A stretch of DNA of 9,902 nucleotides. Source: Ga0077527 sp964533495. Lineage in GTDB: Bacteria; Pseudomonadota; Gammaproteobacteria; Burkholderiales; SG8-41. Each line of letters starts with the position of its first letter. The first letter of the stretch is position 1. Location: NCBI GenBank assembly GCA_964533495.1, contig CAZHJU010000058.1, forward strand, positions 1 through 9,902, written 5' to 3'. Shown piece by piece: positions 1-6,508 of this stretch. The translations under genes and the position numbers were made by a program. Under the pieces are notes generated by a model. It was not told the origin of the DNA. It saw nothing but the letters and a program-made list of their open reading frames with translations, and did no database searches.

Positions 1-833
1 TCGCCTACGCCTGCAATTCCCACCAGGAAGCGCTGAACACGCTGCTCGTCGCCGAGCGCGACGGCGAGGGTTTCATGAAGGTGACCGGCGAGGTCGGCAC
101 CGGCAAGACGCTGCTGTGCCGCCGTTTCCTGGGCGCGCTGGATCCGGCGCGCTTCGTTTCCGCCTACATCCCCAATCCCTACCTCGAGCCGCAGACGCTG
201 ATGTTCGCGCTGGCCGACGAGCTGGGCGTGAAGCTCGACCGCGGCGCCGACCAGCATCACCTGCTGCGCGAACTCAACCACGCGCTGCTCGATTTCGCGC
301 GCGCGGGCAAGACGGTGGTGGCCTGCATGGACGAGGCGCAGGCGATGCCGCAGGAGACGCTCGAAGCGCTGCGCCTGCTGACCAATCTCGAAACCGAAAA
401 ACGCAAGCTGCTGCAGGTCGTGCTGTTCGGCCAGCCCGAACTGGACCAGTGCCTCGCGCAGGAGTCGGTCCGGCAGCTGCGCCAGCGCATCACCTTCCAG
501 TACCGGCTCACGGCGCTGACCGTCGCCGAGGTGGAGCAGTACCTGGCCCATCGCCTGCGCGTCGCGGGCTACCGCGGCAGCCGCCTGTTCATGCCGGCCG
601 CGGTACGCCGGCTGCACCGGGTGAGCCGGGGCGTGCCGCGGCTGGTCAACATCGTCGCCCACAAGTCCCTGCTGCTGGCCTTCGGCGAAGGCGTGCAGCA
701 GGTGCAGCGTCATCATGTGCACAGCGCCGCCGCCGATACGCCGGCCGCGGCCTCGGTGCCGCGCCGCTGGTGGTTCGCCGCGGCCGCCGTCGTGCTGGCG
801 GCGGGCGGCATCACGCTGGCCTACATGCGATGA
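1..833 (+). CDS. mshM: MshM-like AAA+ ATPase, MSHA pilus biogenesis (5' truncated by window)
   Basis: The reading frame is open from position 3 to the TGA at 831-833, giving 276 complete codons. The first in-window ATG (75) is internal, because conserved sequence (SHQEALNTLL) precedes it; the true start lies upstream, probably about 25 codons. Counting from the codon at position 3, I see Walker A GEVGTGKT (about 29-36), Walker B VVACMDEAQ (about 105-113), a sensor-like LFGQPEL, an arginine-rich RQLRQRITFQYRL, and one C-terminal membrane segment (about 256-274) just before the stop. This is the ExeA/GspA-type ATPase layout. Such proteins act at the inner membrane in building type II secretion or type IV pilus machinery. 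The MshM assignment rests on the gene that follows, which looks like mshN and overlaps it by ATGA. A GspA/ExeA paralogue is the alternative name. Confidence 0.85.
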   Translation, partial: AYACNSHQEALNTLLVAERDGEGFMKVTGEVGTGKTLLCRRFLGALDPARFVSAYIPNPYLEPQTLMFALADELGVKLDRGADQHHLLRELNHALLDFARAGKTVVACMDEAQAMPQETLEALRLLTNLETEKRKLLQVVLFGQPELDQCLAQESVRQLRQRITFQYRLTALTVAEVEQYLAHRLRVAGYRGSRLFMPAAVRRLHRVSRGVPRLVNIVAHKSLLLAFGEGVQQVQRHHVHSAAADTPAAASVPRRWWFAAAAVVLAAGGITLAYMR

Positions 834-1951
834 GCGTCATCAACCAGATGCTGGCCGAACTCGAGCGGCGCCACGCCTCGGGCGCGGAGCGCGACCGCAT
901 TCCCGATCACGTGCGCGCGCTGCCCGGCGATGCGCAGTCGCGGCGCCTGCCGCTGACCGGCATTGCCGCGGTGCTGGCGGGCGTCGCGCTGCTGGCGGCG
1001 GGGGCCTGGTGGTGGATTTGGCAGGATGCCGCCCTGCGGCCCGTTCCGGTGGCCGCGGGCCCGGCGCTGCGGGAAATGGTGCCGCAGGAGATGGCGCCGC
1101 AGCCGGAAGAGTGGATCGCGCGCCGCCTTACCCTCGATCTGCCGCGGGAACCGGAGGCGGCAGCGGAAACGCCGGTGCCGATCGCGACCGCGTCCATCGT
1201 GGCGTCGCATGCCGCGGTTCCGGCAGTCGTGCAGAAGCCGGCGGAATCCGCGCCGGCGCCGCGTCCGCCGCAGAAGCCGCCCGTTGTCGAACGGGTGGCG
1301 CTGGAGAAAGTTTCGCCACCGGCGGCAAAGGTGGTAAAGGCGGCGGCGCAGCCGCCCGCCGAAATCGAAAAGCAGATCCGCGAACCGACGCCCCGGCAGC
1401 GCGCCGAAGCCGAATATGCCCGCGGGACGGCGGCGCTGCATCAGGGACAATTCGCCGAGGCGCGCGACGCCTTCGAGGCGGCGCTGCAGATCGACGCAAC
1501 GCATCACGCGGCGCGCCAGGCGCTGGTCGGCGTCCTGCTCGACGGTCGCCGCCAGGCGGATGCGGTCCGGGTGCTGCAGGAAGGCCTGCAACTGGCGCCG
1601 GCGCAGCACGGCTTCGCGATGACGCTGGCGCGGCTGCAGGTGGAGGCCGGGGAACTCGATGCCGGCGCGCAGACGCTGGCGCGCAGCCTCGAATATCCCG
1701 GCGCCAGCCCGGACCATGTCGCCTTTTACGCCGGACTGCTGCAGCGCCAGCAGAAGCATGCCGAGGCCGTCGCGCAGTTCCAGCAGGCGCTGGGCCGGCG
1801 CGGCGGCGTCGGCGTATGGCTGCTCGGGCTGGGTGTTTCGCTGGAGGCGCTGGGGCGGATGGCCGATGCGCAGGAGGCTTACCGCAGCGCCAGGGCGAGC
1901 GGCAACCTGTCCGCCGACCTGCAGGCTTTTGCCGAGCAGCGCCTGCGCTGA
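830..1951 (+). CDS. mshN: MshN-like TPR protein, MSHA pilus biogenesis
   Basis: The protein has 373 residues. It starts at the ATG that overlaps the upstream stop (ATGA), which indicates translational coupling. The N-terminus MSVINQMLAELERR is typical of MshN. It is followed by one membrane segment (about 43-64), a long Ala/Pro-rich linker (about 65-180), a KQIREPTPRQRAEAEY junction motif (181-196), and C-terminal TPR-like helical repeats (about 192-370, for example GQFAEARDAFEAALQ and GRMADAQEAYRSA). The inferred topology is a cytoplasmic N-terminus, inner-membrane anchor and periplasmic TPR region, fitting an assembly or scaffold role in the MSHA pilus. The exact biochemical role of the family is not well defined. 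In Vibrio, mshE (assembly ATPase) follows mshN; here the next gene is convergent comF, so the locus ends or is split at this point. Confidence 0.85.
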   Translation: MSVINQMLAELERRHASGAERDRIPDHVRALPGDAQSRRLPLTGIAAVLAGVALLAAGAWWWIWQDAALRPVPVAAGPALREMVPQEMAPQPEEWIARRLTLDLPREPEAAAETPVPIATASIVASHAAVPAVVQKPAESAPAPRPPQKPPVVERVALEKVSPPAAKVVKAAAQPPAEIEKQIREPTPRQRAEAEYARGTAALHQGQFAEARDAFEAALQIDATHHAARQALVGVLLDGRRQADAVRVLQEGLQLAPAQHGFAMTLARLQVEAGELDAGAQTLARSLEYPGASPDHVAFYAGLLQRQQKHAEAVAQFQQALGRRGGVGVWLLGLGVSLEALGRMADAQEAYRSARASGNLSADLQAFAEQRLR

Positions 1952-1960
1952 ACGCCGCCG

Positions 1961-1976
1961 CGGCGGTCAGCCGCCG
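1961..1976. terminator. Possible GC-rich hairpin between convergent mshN and comF
   Basis: CGGCGG (1961-1966) can pair with CCGCCG (1971-1976) around the loop TCAG, which holds the comF stop codon. It is preceded by a self-complementary CCGCCGCGGCGG (1955-1966). The position between convergent genes, only 15 bp apart, suits a bidirectional terminator. There is no T-tract on either strand, so this is weak evidence in a GC-rich genome. Confidence 0.25.
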
Positions 1977-2620
1977 GCCGTGCGCGCGATCACGTAACCC
2001 GTCACGCTGGAGGCGCCCGCGCGTTTCAGGTTGCGCGCGACCTCGCCGAGCGTTGAGCCGGTGGTGAGCACGTCGTCGACGACGGCGACGTGGCAGCCGT
2101 CGAGGCTGCCGAGCACGACAAAAGCGCCGCGGATGTTCTTGCGCCGCGTTTTCCAGGGCAGGCGGGTCTGCGGCGCCGTGTCGCGGGTTTTGATGCACAG
2201 CCCAGGGTCCACCGGGGCATTCAGTTCCCTGCCGATGATCCGCGCCAGTTCGAGCGCCTGGTTGAATCCGCGTTCGCGCAGGCGCTGCCCGGTGAGCGGG
2301 ACCGGCAGGATCAGGTCGGGGCGCGTCCGGATGCGCGGCACGAGCAGCGCGGCCAGCGCCGGGCCGGCGGCGAGGCGTCCGCCGTACTTGTAGGCCTGGA
2401 TCAGCCCGTCCAGCGGGAAGGCGTAGCGGCAGGCGGCGACGATGCGGTCGTAATGCGGGGGTTCGGCGATGCAGCGGCCGCAGATGCCCGGGTCCGGCAG
2501 CGGATGGGCGCAGATGCGGCAGGCCGCCGCATCCAGCCACGGCAGATCGCCGAGGCAGTCTTCGCACAGGTTGCGACGGCCGGCGGGGGCGGCGCAGAGC
2601 AGGCAGCGGCTCGCCAGCAT
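1967..2620 (-). CDS. comF: ComF-family phosphoribosyltransferase-like protein (ComF/GntX)
   Basis: The 217-residue protein runs from the ATG at 2620 to the TGA at 1967-1969. It has an N-terminal zinc-ribbon-like set of cysteine pairs (C6/C9, C19/C22, C34/C37, C47/C50). The C-terminal half shows the ComF phosphoribosyltransferase fold: KYGG (78-81), PVP (106-108), RERGFNQALELA (115-126), and the PRPP-loop VDDVLTTGST (181-190). Family members are linked to DNA uptake and recombination of incoming DNA in naturally competent bacteria; the enzymatic substrate is not established. The frame stays open far upstream, through sequence antisense to bioB and bioF, but that extension is an artefact of GC-rich codon use. 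The ATG directly before RCLLC is the sensible start. An upstream TTG (2635) would add five residues. Ribosome-binding sequence is weak. It diverges from bioB and converges on mshN. Confidence 0.88.
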   Translation of the reverse strand: MLASRCLLCAAPAGRRNLCEDCLGDLPWLDAAACRICAHPLPDPGICGRCIAEPPHYDRIVAACRYAFPLDGLIQAYKYGGRLAAGPALAALLVPRIRTRPDLILPVPLTGQRLRERGFNQALELARIIGRELNAPVDPGLCIKTRDTAPQTRLPWKTRRKNIRGAFVVLGSLDGCHVAVVDDVLTTGSTLGEVARNLKRAGASSVTGYVIARTAGG

Positions 2621-2641
2621 GCGCCCCAGTCTTGCGCCCAA

Positions 2642-2675
2642 CTTGTCAAACAGATGATTTGCGCTATTTGACAAG
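2642..2675. promoter_or_regulatory. Perfect inverted repeat, candidate biotin (BirA-type) operator
   Basis: CTTGTCAAA (2642-2650) and TTTGACAAG (2667-2675) are exact reverse complements separated by 16 bp. The right arm contains the -35 box of the bioB promoter, so a bound protein would block RNA polymerase. The long-spaced palindrome with TTGT...ACAA outer bases resembles the Gram-negative BirA operator (half-sites near TTGTAAACC/GGTTTACAA), though the inner bases differ and the spacing is not identical to the E. coli site as I recall it. The regulator is an inference: BirA is the obvious candidate, but the arms might partly reflect two opposed -35 elements. Its centre lies about 38 bp upstream of the comF ATG, so comF could be affected too. 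Confidence 0.55.
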
Positions 2676-2696
2676 GATAAAGTCTTCCGCGATAAT
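2668..2696 (+). promoter_or_regulatory. Sigma70 promoter of the biotin operon
   Basis: A perfect -35 hexamer TTGACA (2668-2673) is followed after exactly 17 bp by GATAAT (2691-2696), one mismatch from consensus. Transcription would begin near 2703, leaving an untranslated leader of about 47 nt before bioB. The surrounding sequence is distinctly AT-rich compared with the neighbouring genes. No other candidate in this interval is as good, and I see no convincing promoter for comF on the opposite strand. Confidence 0.75.
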
Positions 2697-2733
2697 GGAT
2701 ATATGTAAGTATTTGTTTTTATTGATATTTTTT

Positions 2734-2740
2734 GAGAAAG
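2734..2740 (+). promoter_or_regulatory. Ribosome binding site that decides the bioB start
   Basis: GAGAAAG lies 9 nt before the ATG at 2750 and is the only purine-rich stretch near the start. It overlaps the in-frame TTG at 2732, which therefore has no room for its own site. This favours the ATG. Confidence 0.55.
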
Positions 2741-2749
2741 CGGCCAGTC

Positions 2750-3754
2750 ATGGACACCGTCGTGAACACCATTGCCCTCAACGAAGCCGGCGGCGTTTCC
2801 GCCGACACGCCGCGCTGGAGCGTGCCGGCCATCGAAGCGCTGTTTGCGTTGCCCTTCAATGACCTGCTGTTTCGCGCGCAGCAGGTGCACCGCGAGCACT
2901 TCGATCCGAATGCGGTGCAGCTGTCGACGCTGCTGTCGATCAAGACCGGGGGATGTTCCGAGGACTGCGGTTACTGTCCGCAGGCGGCGCGTTACCACAC
3001 CGGTGTCGAGAAGCAGGAAACCCTGTCCGTCGACGAGGTGCTTGCCGCGGCGAAACTGGCGCGGGAGAAGGGCGCGACCCGTTTCTGCATGGGCGCGGCT
3101 TGGCGCGGCCCGAAGCAGCGCGACCTCGACAAGGTCGTCGCAATGGTGAAGGCGGTCCGGGGCCTGGGCATGGAGACCTGCGCCACGCTGGGCATGCTGA
3201 AACCCGGCCAGGCCGAGCAGCTGCGCGACGCCGGCCTCAACTATTACAACCACAACATCGACACCGCCGCCGACAACTACGCCAACATCATCACCACCCG
3301 CGAATACGGCGACCGCATCGATACCCTGGAGCAGGTGCGCGAAGCGGGATTGCACGTCTGCTGCGGCGGCATCGTCGGCATGGGGGAAACGCGCACCGCG
3401 CGGGCGACGCTGATCGCGCAGCTCGCCAACATGAACCCCTATCCGGAGTCGGTGCCAATCAACAACCTGGTGCAGGTGCCGGGCACGCCGCTGTACGGCA
3501 CGGAAGCCCTCGATCCGCTGGAGTTCGTGCGCACCGTCGCCTGCGCGCGCATCACCATGCCGAAGGCGGTGGTGCGCCTGTCCGCCGGCCGTCAGGAAAT
3601 GGGTGACGCGATCCAGGCGCTGTGCTTCCTCGCCGGCGCGAATTCGATTTTCTACGGCGAGAAGCTGCTGACCACCGGCAATCCGGATGCCGACAACGAC
3701 CAGGCGCTGTTTGCCCGGCTCGGCCTGCAGCCGATGAATCCCGCGCTGTCCTGA
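2750..3754 (+). CDS. bioB: Biotin synthase BioB
   Basis: The 334-residue radical-SAM enzyme inserts sulphur into dethiobiotin to make biotin, the last step of the pathway. The radical-SAM [4Fe-4S] motif is C69-x3-C73-x2-C76 (GGCSEDCGYC). The second-cluster ligands of the family are all recognisable: C113 (RFCMGAAW), C144 (ETCATLG), C204 (HVCCGGIVG) and R276 (VRLSAGR). Their constant offset of 16 from E. coli C97, C128, C188 and R260 supports a complete, active protein. YNHNIDTA (166-173) is also conserved. Start: ATG at 2750, supported by GAGAAAG upstream; an in-frame TTG at 2732 would add six residues and is less likely. It is the first gene of the biotin operon, and bioF follows after 18 bp. 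Expression is probably controlled at the inverted repeat that overlaps its -35 box. Confidence 0.98.
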   Translation: MDTVVNTIALNEAGGVSADTPRWSVPAIEALFALPFNDLLFRAQQVHREHFDPNAVQLSTLLSIKTGGCSEDCGYCPQAARYHTGVEKQETLSVDEVLAAAKLAREKGATRFCMGAAWRGPKQRDLDKVVAMVKAVRGLGMETCATLGMLKPGQAEQLRDAGLNYYNHNIDTAADNYANIITTREYGDRIDTLEQVREAGLHVCCGGIVGMGETRTARATLIAQLANMNPYPESVPINNLVQVPGTPLYGTEALDPLEFVRTVACARITMPKAVVRLSAGRQEMGDAIQALCFLAGANSIFYGEKLLTTGNPDADNDQALFARLGLQPMNPALS

Positions 3755-3772
3755 TCCGCGCGGTTCCGGTTC

Positions 3773-4927
3773 GTGACGCTGCATGCCGAACTGGCCGCGG
3801 AGCTGGCGGATCGTGATGCCCGGGGCCTGCGGCGCCGGCGCCGGCTGCTGGCGTCGCCGCAACGGGCGCGCGTCGCCGTCGACGGCCGCGATTACCTCGC
3901 GTTCTGTTCCAACGATTATCTCGGGCTTGCGGCCGATCCGCGGCTGATCGCGGCGGCCAGGGCCGGCGCGGACCTCTACGGCGTCGGCGCCGGTGCGTCC
4001 CATCTGGTCCTCGGGCACGGCATGGCGCACCACCGGCTCGAGGAGGCGCTGGCCGGCTTCGTCGGACTGCCGCGGGCGCTGCTGTTTTCGACCGGCTACA
4101 TGGCGAACATGGGCGCGATCAGCGCCCTTGTCGGGCGCGGCGACGCGCTGTTTGCCGACCGCCTGAACCATGCCTCCCTCAACGACGCGGCGCTGCTGTC
4201 GCGGGCAAGCTTCCGGCGCTATCCGCACAACGACCTGGCCGCGCTGGAGCGCCTGCTCGAAACCACGCCGGCGCGCCGCCGGCTGGTGGCCGTCGATGCG
4301 GTGTTCAGCATGGACGGCGACATCGCGGCGGTGCCGGAGCTGCTCGACCTCTGCGCGCGCCATGACGCGTACCTGCTGATCGACGATGCCCACGGTTTCG
4401 GCGTGCTCGGCGCGCAGGGGCGCGGCACGCCGGCCCACTTCGGTCTGGCTTCGGAGCGGCTGATCTACATGGCCACGCTGGGCAAGGCCGCCGGCGTTTC
4501 CGGCGCTTTCGTCGCCGGCAGCGAGATGCTGATCGAAAGCCTGCTGCAGAACGCCCGCACCTACATCTACACCACGGCCACGCCACCCCTGCTGGCGCAT
4601 GCATTGCTCGCCAGCCTGCAGATCATCCAGCAGGAGGAATGGCGGCGCGAACGCCTGCGCGAGCTGATCCTGCGGCTGAAGCAGGGGCTGCAGGGCGCGT
4701 CCTGGCGCCTGCTGCCGTCGGACACGCCGATACAGCCGCTGCTGGTCGACGGCAATGCCGAGGCGCTGGCGCTGTCGGCGCGGCTGGCCGCGCAGGGCCT
4801 GCTGGTGCCGGCGATCCGGCCGCCGACCGTGCCGCGGGGCACCGCGCGCCTGCGTATTTCGCTGTCGGCCGATCATGTGACGGAAGATGTGGACCGTCTG
4901 GTTGCCGCATTGCGGAAGCCGGCATGA
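3773..4927 (+). CDS. bioF: 8-amino-7-oxononanoate synthase BioF
   Basis: The 384-residue PLP enzyme condenses pimeloyl-ACP (or pimeloyl-CoA) with alanine to give KAPA, the first ring-forming step. Features seen: substrate-region FCSNDYLGLA (44-53), a glycine-rich GVGAGASHLVLGH (70-82), the FSMDGD segment (178-183), the cofactor-binding DDAHGFG (204-210), and the Schiff-base lysine K238 in TLGKAAGVSG. IRPPTVPRGTARLR near the C-terminus is the conserved family signature. Length matches E. coli BioF (384). The start is GTG at 3773, and no in-frame ATG exists before conserved sequence. No strong ribosome-binding sequence precedes it, so translation may depend on ribosomes finishing bioB 18 bp upstream. 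Its stop overlaps the bioH start (ATGA). Confidence 0.97.
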   Translation: MTLHAELAAELADRDARGLRRRRRLLASPQRARVAVDGRDYLAFCSNDYLGLAADPRLIAAARAGADLYGVGAGASHLVLGHGMAHHRLEEALAGFVGLPRALLFSTGYMANMGAISALVGRGDALFADRLNHASLNDAALLSRASFRRYPHNDLAALERLLETTPARRRLVAVDAVFSMDGDIAAVPELLDLCARHDAYLLIDDAHGFGVLGAQGRGTPAHFGLASERLIYMATLGKAAGVSGAFVAGSEMLIESLLQNARTYIYTTATPPLLAHALLASLQIIQQEEWRRERLRELILRLKQGLQGASWRLLPSDTPIQPLLVDGNAEALALSARLAAQGLLVPAIRPPTVPRGTARLRISLSADHVTEDVDRLVAALRKPA

Positions 4928-5646
4928 GCGCGGCGGCCACGCTGGTGCTGCTGCATGGCTGGGGGACGCATGGTGGCGTCTGGGCGGACGTGTCGGCCCG
5001 GCTTGGCGGCCGGATCGCCGTGCAGGCGCCGGACATCGACGGCAGCGGCAGCATGGACGATGCGGTGGACCGCCTGGCCGCCCGCTCGCCGGCCCGCTGC
5101 GTGGTGGCGGGCTGGTCGCTCGGCGGGCAACTGGCCCTGTCCTGGGCGCGCCGCCATGCCGCGCAGGTGGCGGGATTGATCCTGCTGGCGGTGACGCCCC
5201 GGTTCGTTGCGGCGCCGGACTGGCCGCATGGCATGGCGGCGGAGACCTTCGAGGAATTTGCCGCCATGGCGGATGCCGATGCCGCGGCTGCGCTGCGAAG
5301 ATTCCGGCTGCTGGAAACCCGGGGCGACGCGCGCGCGCGCGCCGCGATCCGCGAACTGGACCGGCTGCTGGATGCGCGGGCGGCGGCCGGCGCCGCGGCG
5401 CTCGCGCGCATGCTGGACTGGCTGCGGAGTACCGATCTGCGCGGCCTGTTGCCGGCGATCGGCCAGCCGGCGCTGGTCATCCACGGCGACCGTGACGGTG
5501 TCGTCGCGCCGGCCGCCGCGGATTTCATGGCCGGCCATTTGCCCCGCGCCCGCATCGAACGCATTGCCGGCGCGGCCCACGCCCCCTTTGTTTCCGCGCC
5601 CGACCGTGTGTGCGAGCTGATGGCCGGATTTTGCAATGGACACTGA
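4924..5646 (+). CDS. bioH: Pimeloyl-ACP methyl ester carboxylesterase BioH
   Basis: The 240-residue alpha/beta hydrolase has an HGWG oxyanion motif (11-14), the nucleophile S65 in GWSLGG, a probable catalytic aspartate D191 (HGDRDGVV) and histidine H219 (GAAHAPF). In the pathway it cleaves the methyl ester from pimeloyl-ACP methyl ester, ending the elongation cycle started by BioC. It is slightly shorter than E. coli BioH (256). The ATG overlaps the bioF stop by ATGA, and its own 3' end overlaps bioC by 11 bp, so it is firmly embedded in the operon. In E. coli, by contrast, bioH is unlinked to the other bio genes. The family also includes general esterases, but this context and the motif pattern point to BioH. 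Confidence 0.93.
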   Translation: MSAAATLVLLHGWGTHGGVWADVSARLGGRIAVQAPDIDGSGSMDDAVDRLAARSPARCVVAGWSLGGQLALSWARRHAAQVAGLILLAVTPRFVAAPDWPHGMAAETFEEFAAMADADAAAALRRFRLLETRGDARARAAIRELDRLLDARAAAGAAALARMLDWLRSTDLRGLLPAIGQPALVIHGDRDGVVAPAAADFMAGHLPRARIERIAGAAHAPFVSAPDRVCELMAGFCNGH

Positions 5647-6508
5647 ATTCTCCATCGACAAGCGCGCGGTGCGCCGCGCCTTTGACCGCGCCGCATCGAC
5701 CTACGACGCGGCCGCGGTGCTGCAGCACGAGGTGTGCAGGCGCAACCTGGAGCGCCTCGATTTCATCCGCCATGCGCCCGCGCGCATCCTCGACGCCGGC
5801 AGCGGCACCGGCAACGCCTGGCCGGGGCTCGCGCGGCGTTATCCGGACGCGCGCGTCGTCGCGCTGGACCTCGCGCCCGGCATGCTCCGTCATGCGCGCG
5901 GGAGCCAGCCCTGGCACCGGCGCCTGCTCGGCCGGATCCCGGCGGCCGTCTGCGGCGACCTCGAGCGGTTGCCGCTGGCCGGTGCGAGCATCGACCTCGC
6001 CTGGAGCAATCTCGCGCTGCAGTGGGTCAACGCGCTGCCGCGGGCCTTTGCCGAAATGTGCCGTGTGCTGGCGCCGGGCGGATTGTTCATGTTCGCCACC
6101 TTCGGCCCTGACACGCTGAAGGAACTGCGCGAGGCGCAGCCGGATGCCGGCGGGGCCCGCATCAGCCGTTTCATCGACATGCACGACATCGGCGACATGC
6201 TGGTCAAGGCGGGGTTTGCCGATCCGGTGATCGACATGGAGATGTTCACGCTGACCTACGACAGCGTGCGCGAAGTGATGCGGGACCTGCAGGCGATAGG
6301 CGCAAACAATGCCAACGCCGGCCGCTCCCGGGCATTGTCGGGCAGGGCCTGGCTTGCGGCGGTCGAGCGCGGCTACGAAGCGCACCGCCGCGACGGCAAG
6401 CTGCCCGCGACCTTCGAGGTGATTTACGGCCATGCGTGGAGGCCGCTGCCGCGTACCGGGCCCGGCGGCCGGCCGGTGATCGACATCAGGGTGGCGGACC
6501 GTGGCTGA
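5636..6508 (+). CDS. bioC: Malonyl-ACP O-methyltransferase BioC
   Basis: The 290-residue SAM-dependent methyltransferase masks the free carboxyl of malonyl-ACP, letting the fatty-acid synthase elongate it to pimeloyl-ACP methyl ester. The N-terminus (KRAVRRAFDRAASTYD) is typical of BioC. SAM-binding motif I is ILDAGSGTGN (51-60), followed by the acidic VVALDLAPGM; the SNLALQWV motif and FATFGPDTLKELR are also family hallmarks. It is longer than E. coli BioC (251), with the extra length mostly in the C-terminal third (VIYGHAWRPLPR), as in other betaproteobacterial versions I know of. It starts within bioH (11-bp overlap) and its end overlaps bioD by 8 bp. Confidence 0.95.
   Translation: MDTEFSIDKRAVRRAFDRAASTYDAAAVLQHEVCRRNLERLDFIRHAPARILDAGSGTGNAWPGLARRYPDARVVALDLAPGMLRHARGSQPWHRRLLGRIPAAVCGDLERLPLAGASIDLAWSNLALQWVNALPRAFAEMCRVLAPGGLFMFATFGPDTLKELREAQPDAGGARISRFIDMHDIGDMLVKAGFADPVIDMEMFTLTYDSVREVMRDLQAIGANNANAGRSRALSGRAWLAAVERGYEAHRRDGKLPATFEVIYGHAWRPLPRTGPGGRPVIDIRVADRG

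Noticed and set aside
715..2067. A 450-codon plus-strand open frame overlapping mshN
   Set aside because: It is an alternative frame of mshN, rich in Ala/Arg/Gly, and runs past the mshN stop into antisense comF. The mshN frame has the recognisable N-terminus and TPR repeats.
2644..2649. A minus-strand TTGACA that could serve as the -35 box of a comF promoter
   Set aside because: No -10-like sequence follows at 16-18 bp, and transcription would start too close to or inside comF.
1967..4876. A 969-codon open frame on the minus strand containing comF
   Set aside because: Only the last 217 codons are comF. The rest is antisense to bioB and bioF, where GC-rich codon bias keeps the opposite strand open; it has low-complexity composition and no recognisable domain.
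5331..5342. A run of CG dinucleotides (GCGCGCGCGC) inside bioH as a possible repeat or recombination site
   Set aside because: It encodes the ordinary residues DARARAA in frame and reflects GC-rich codon use.
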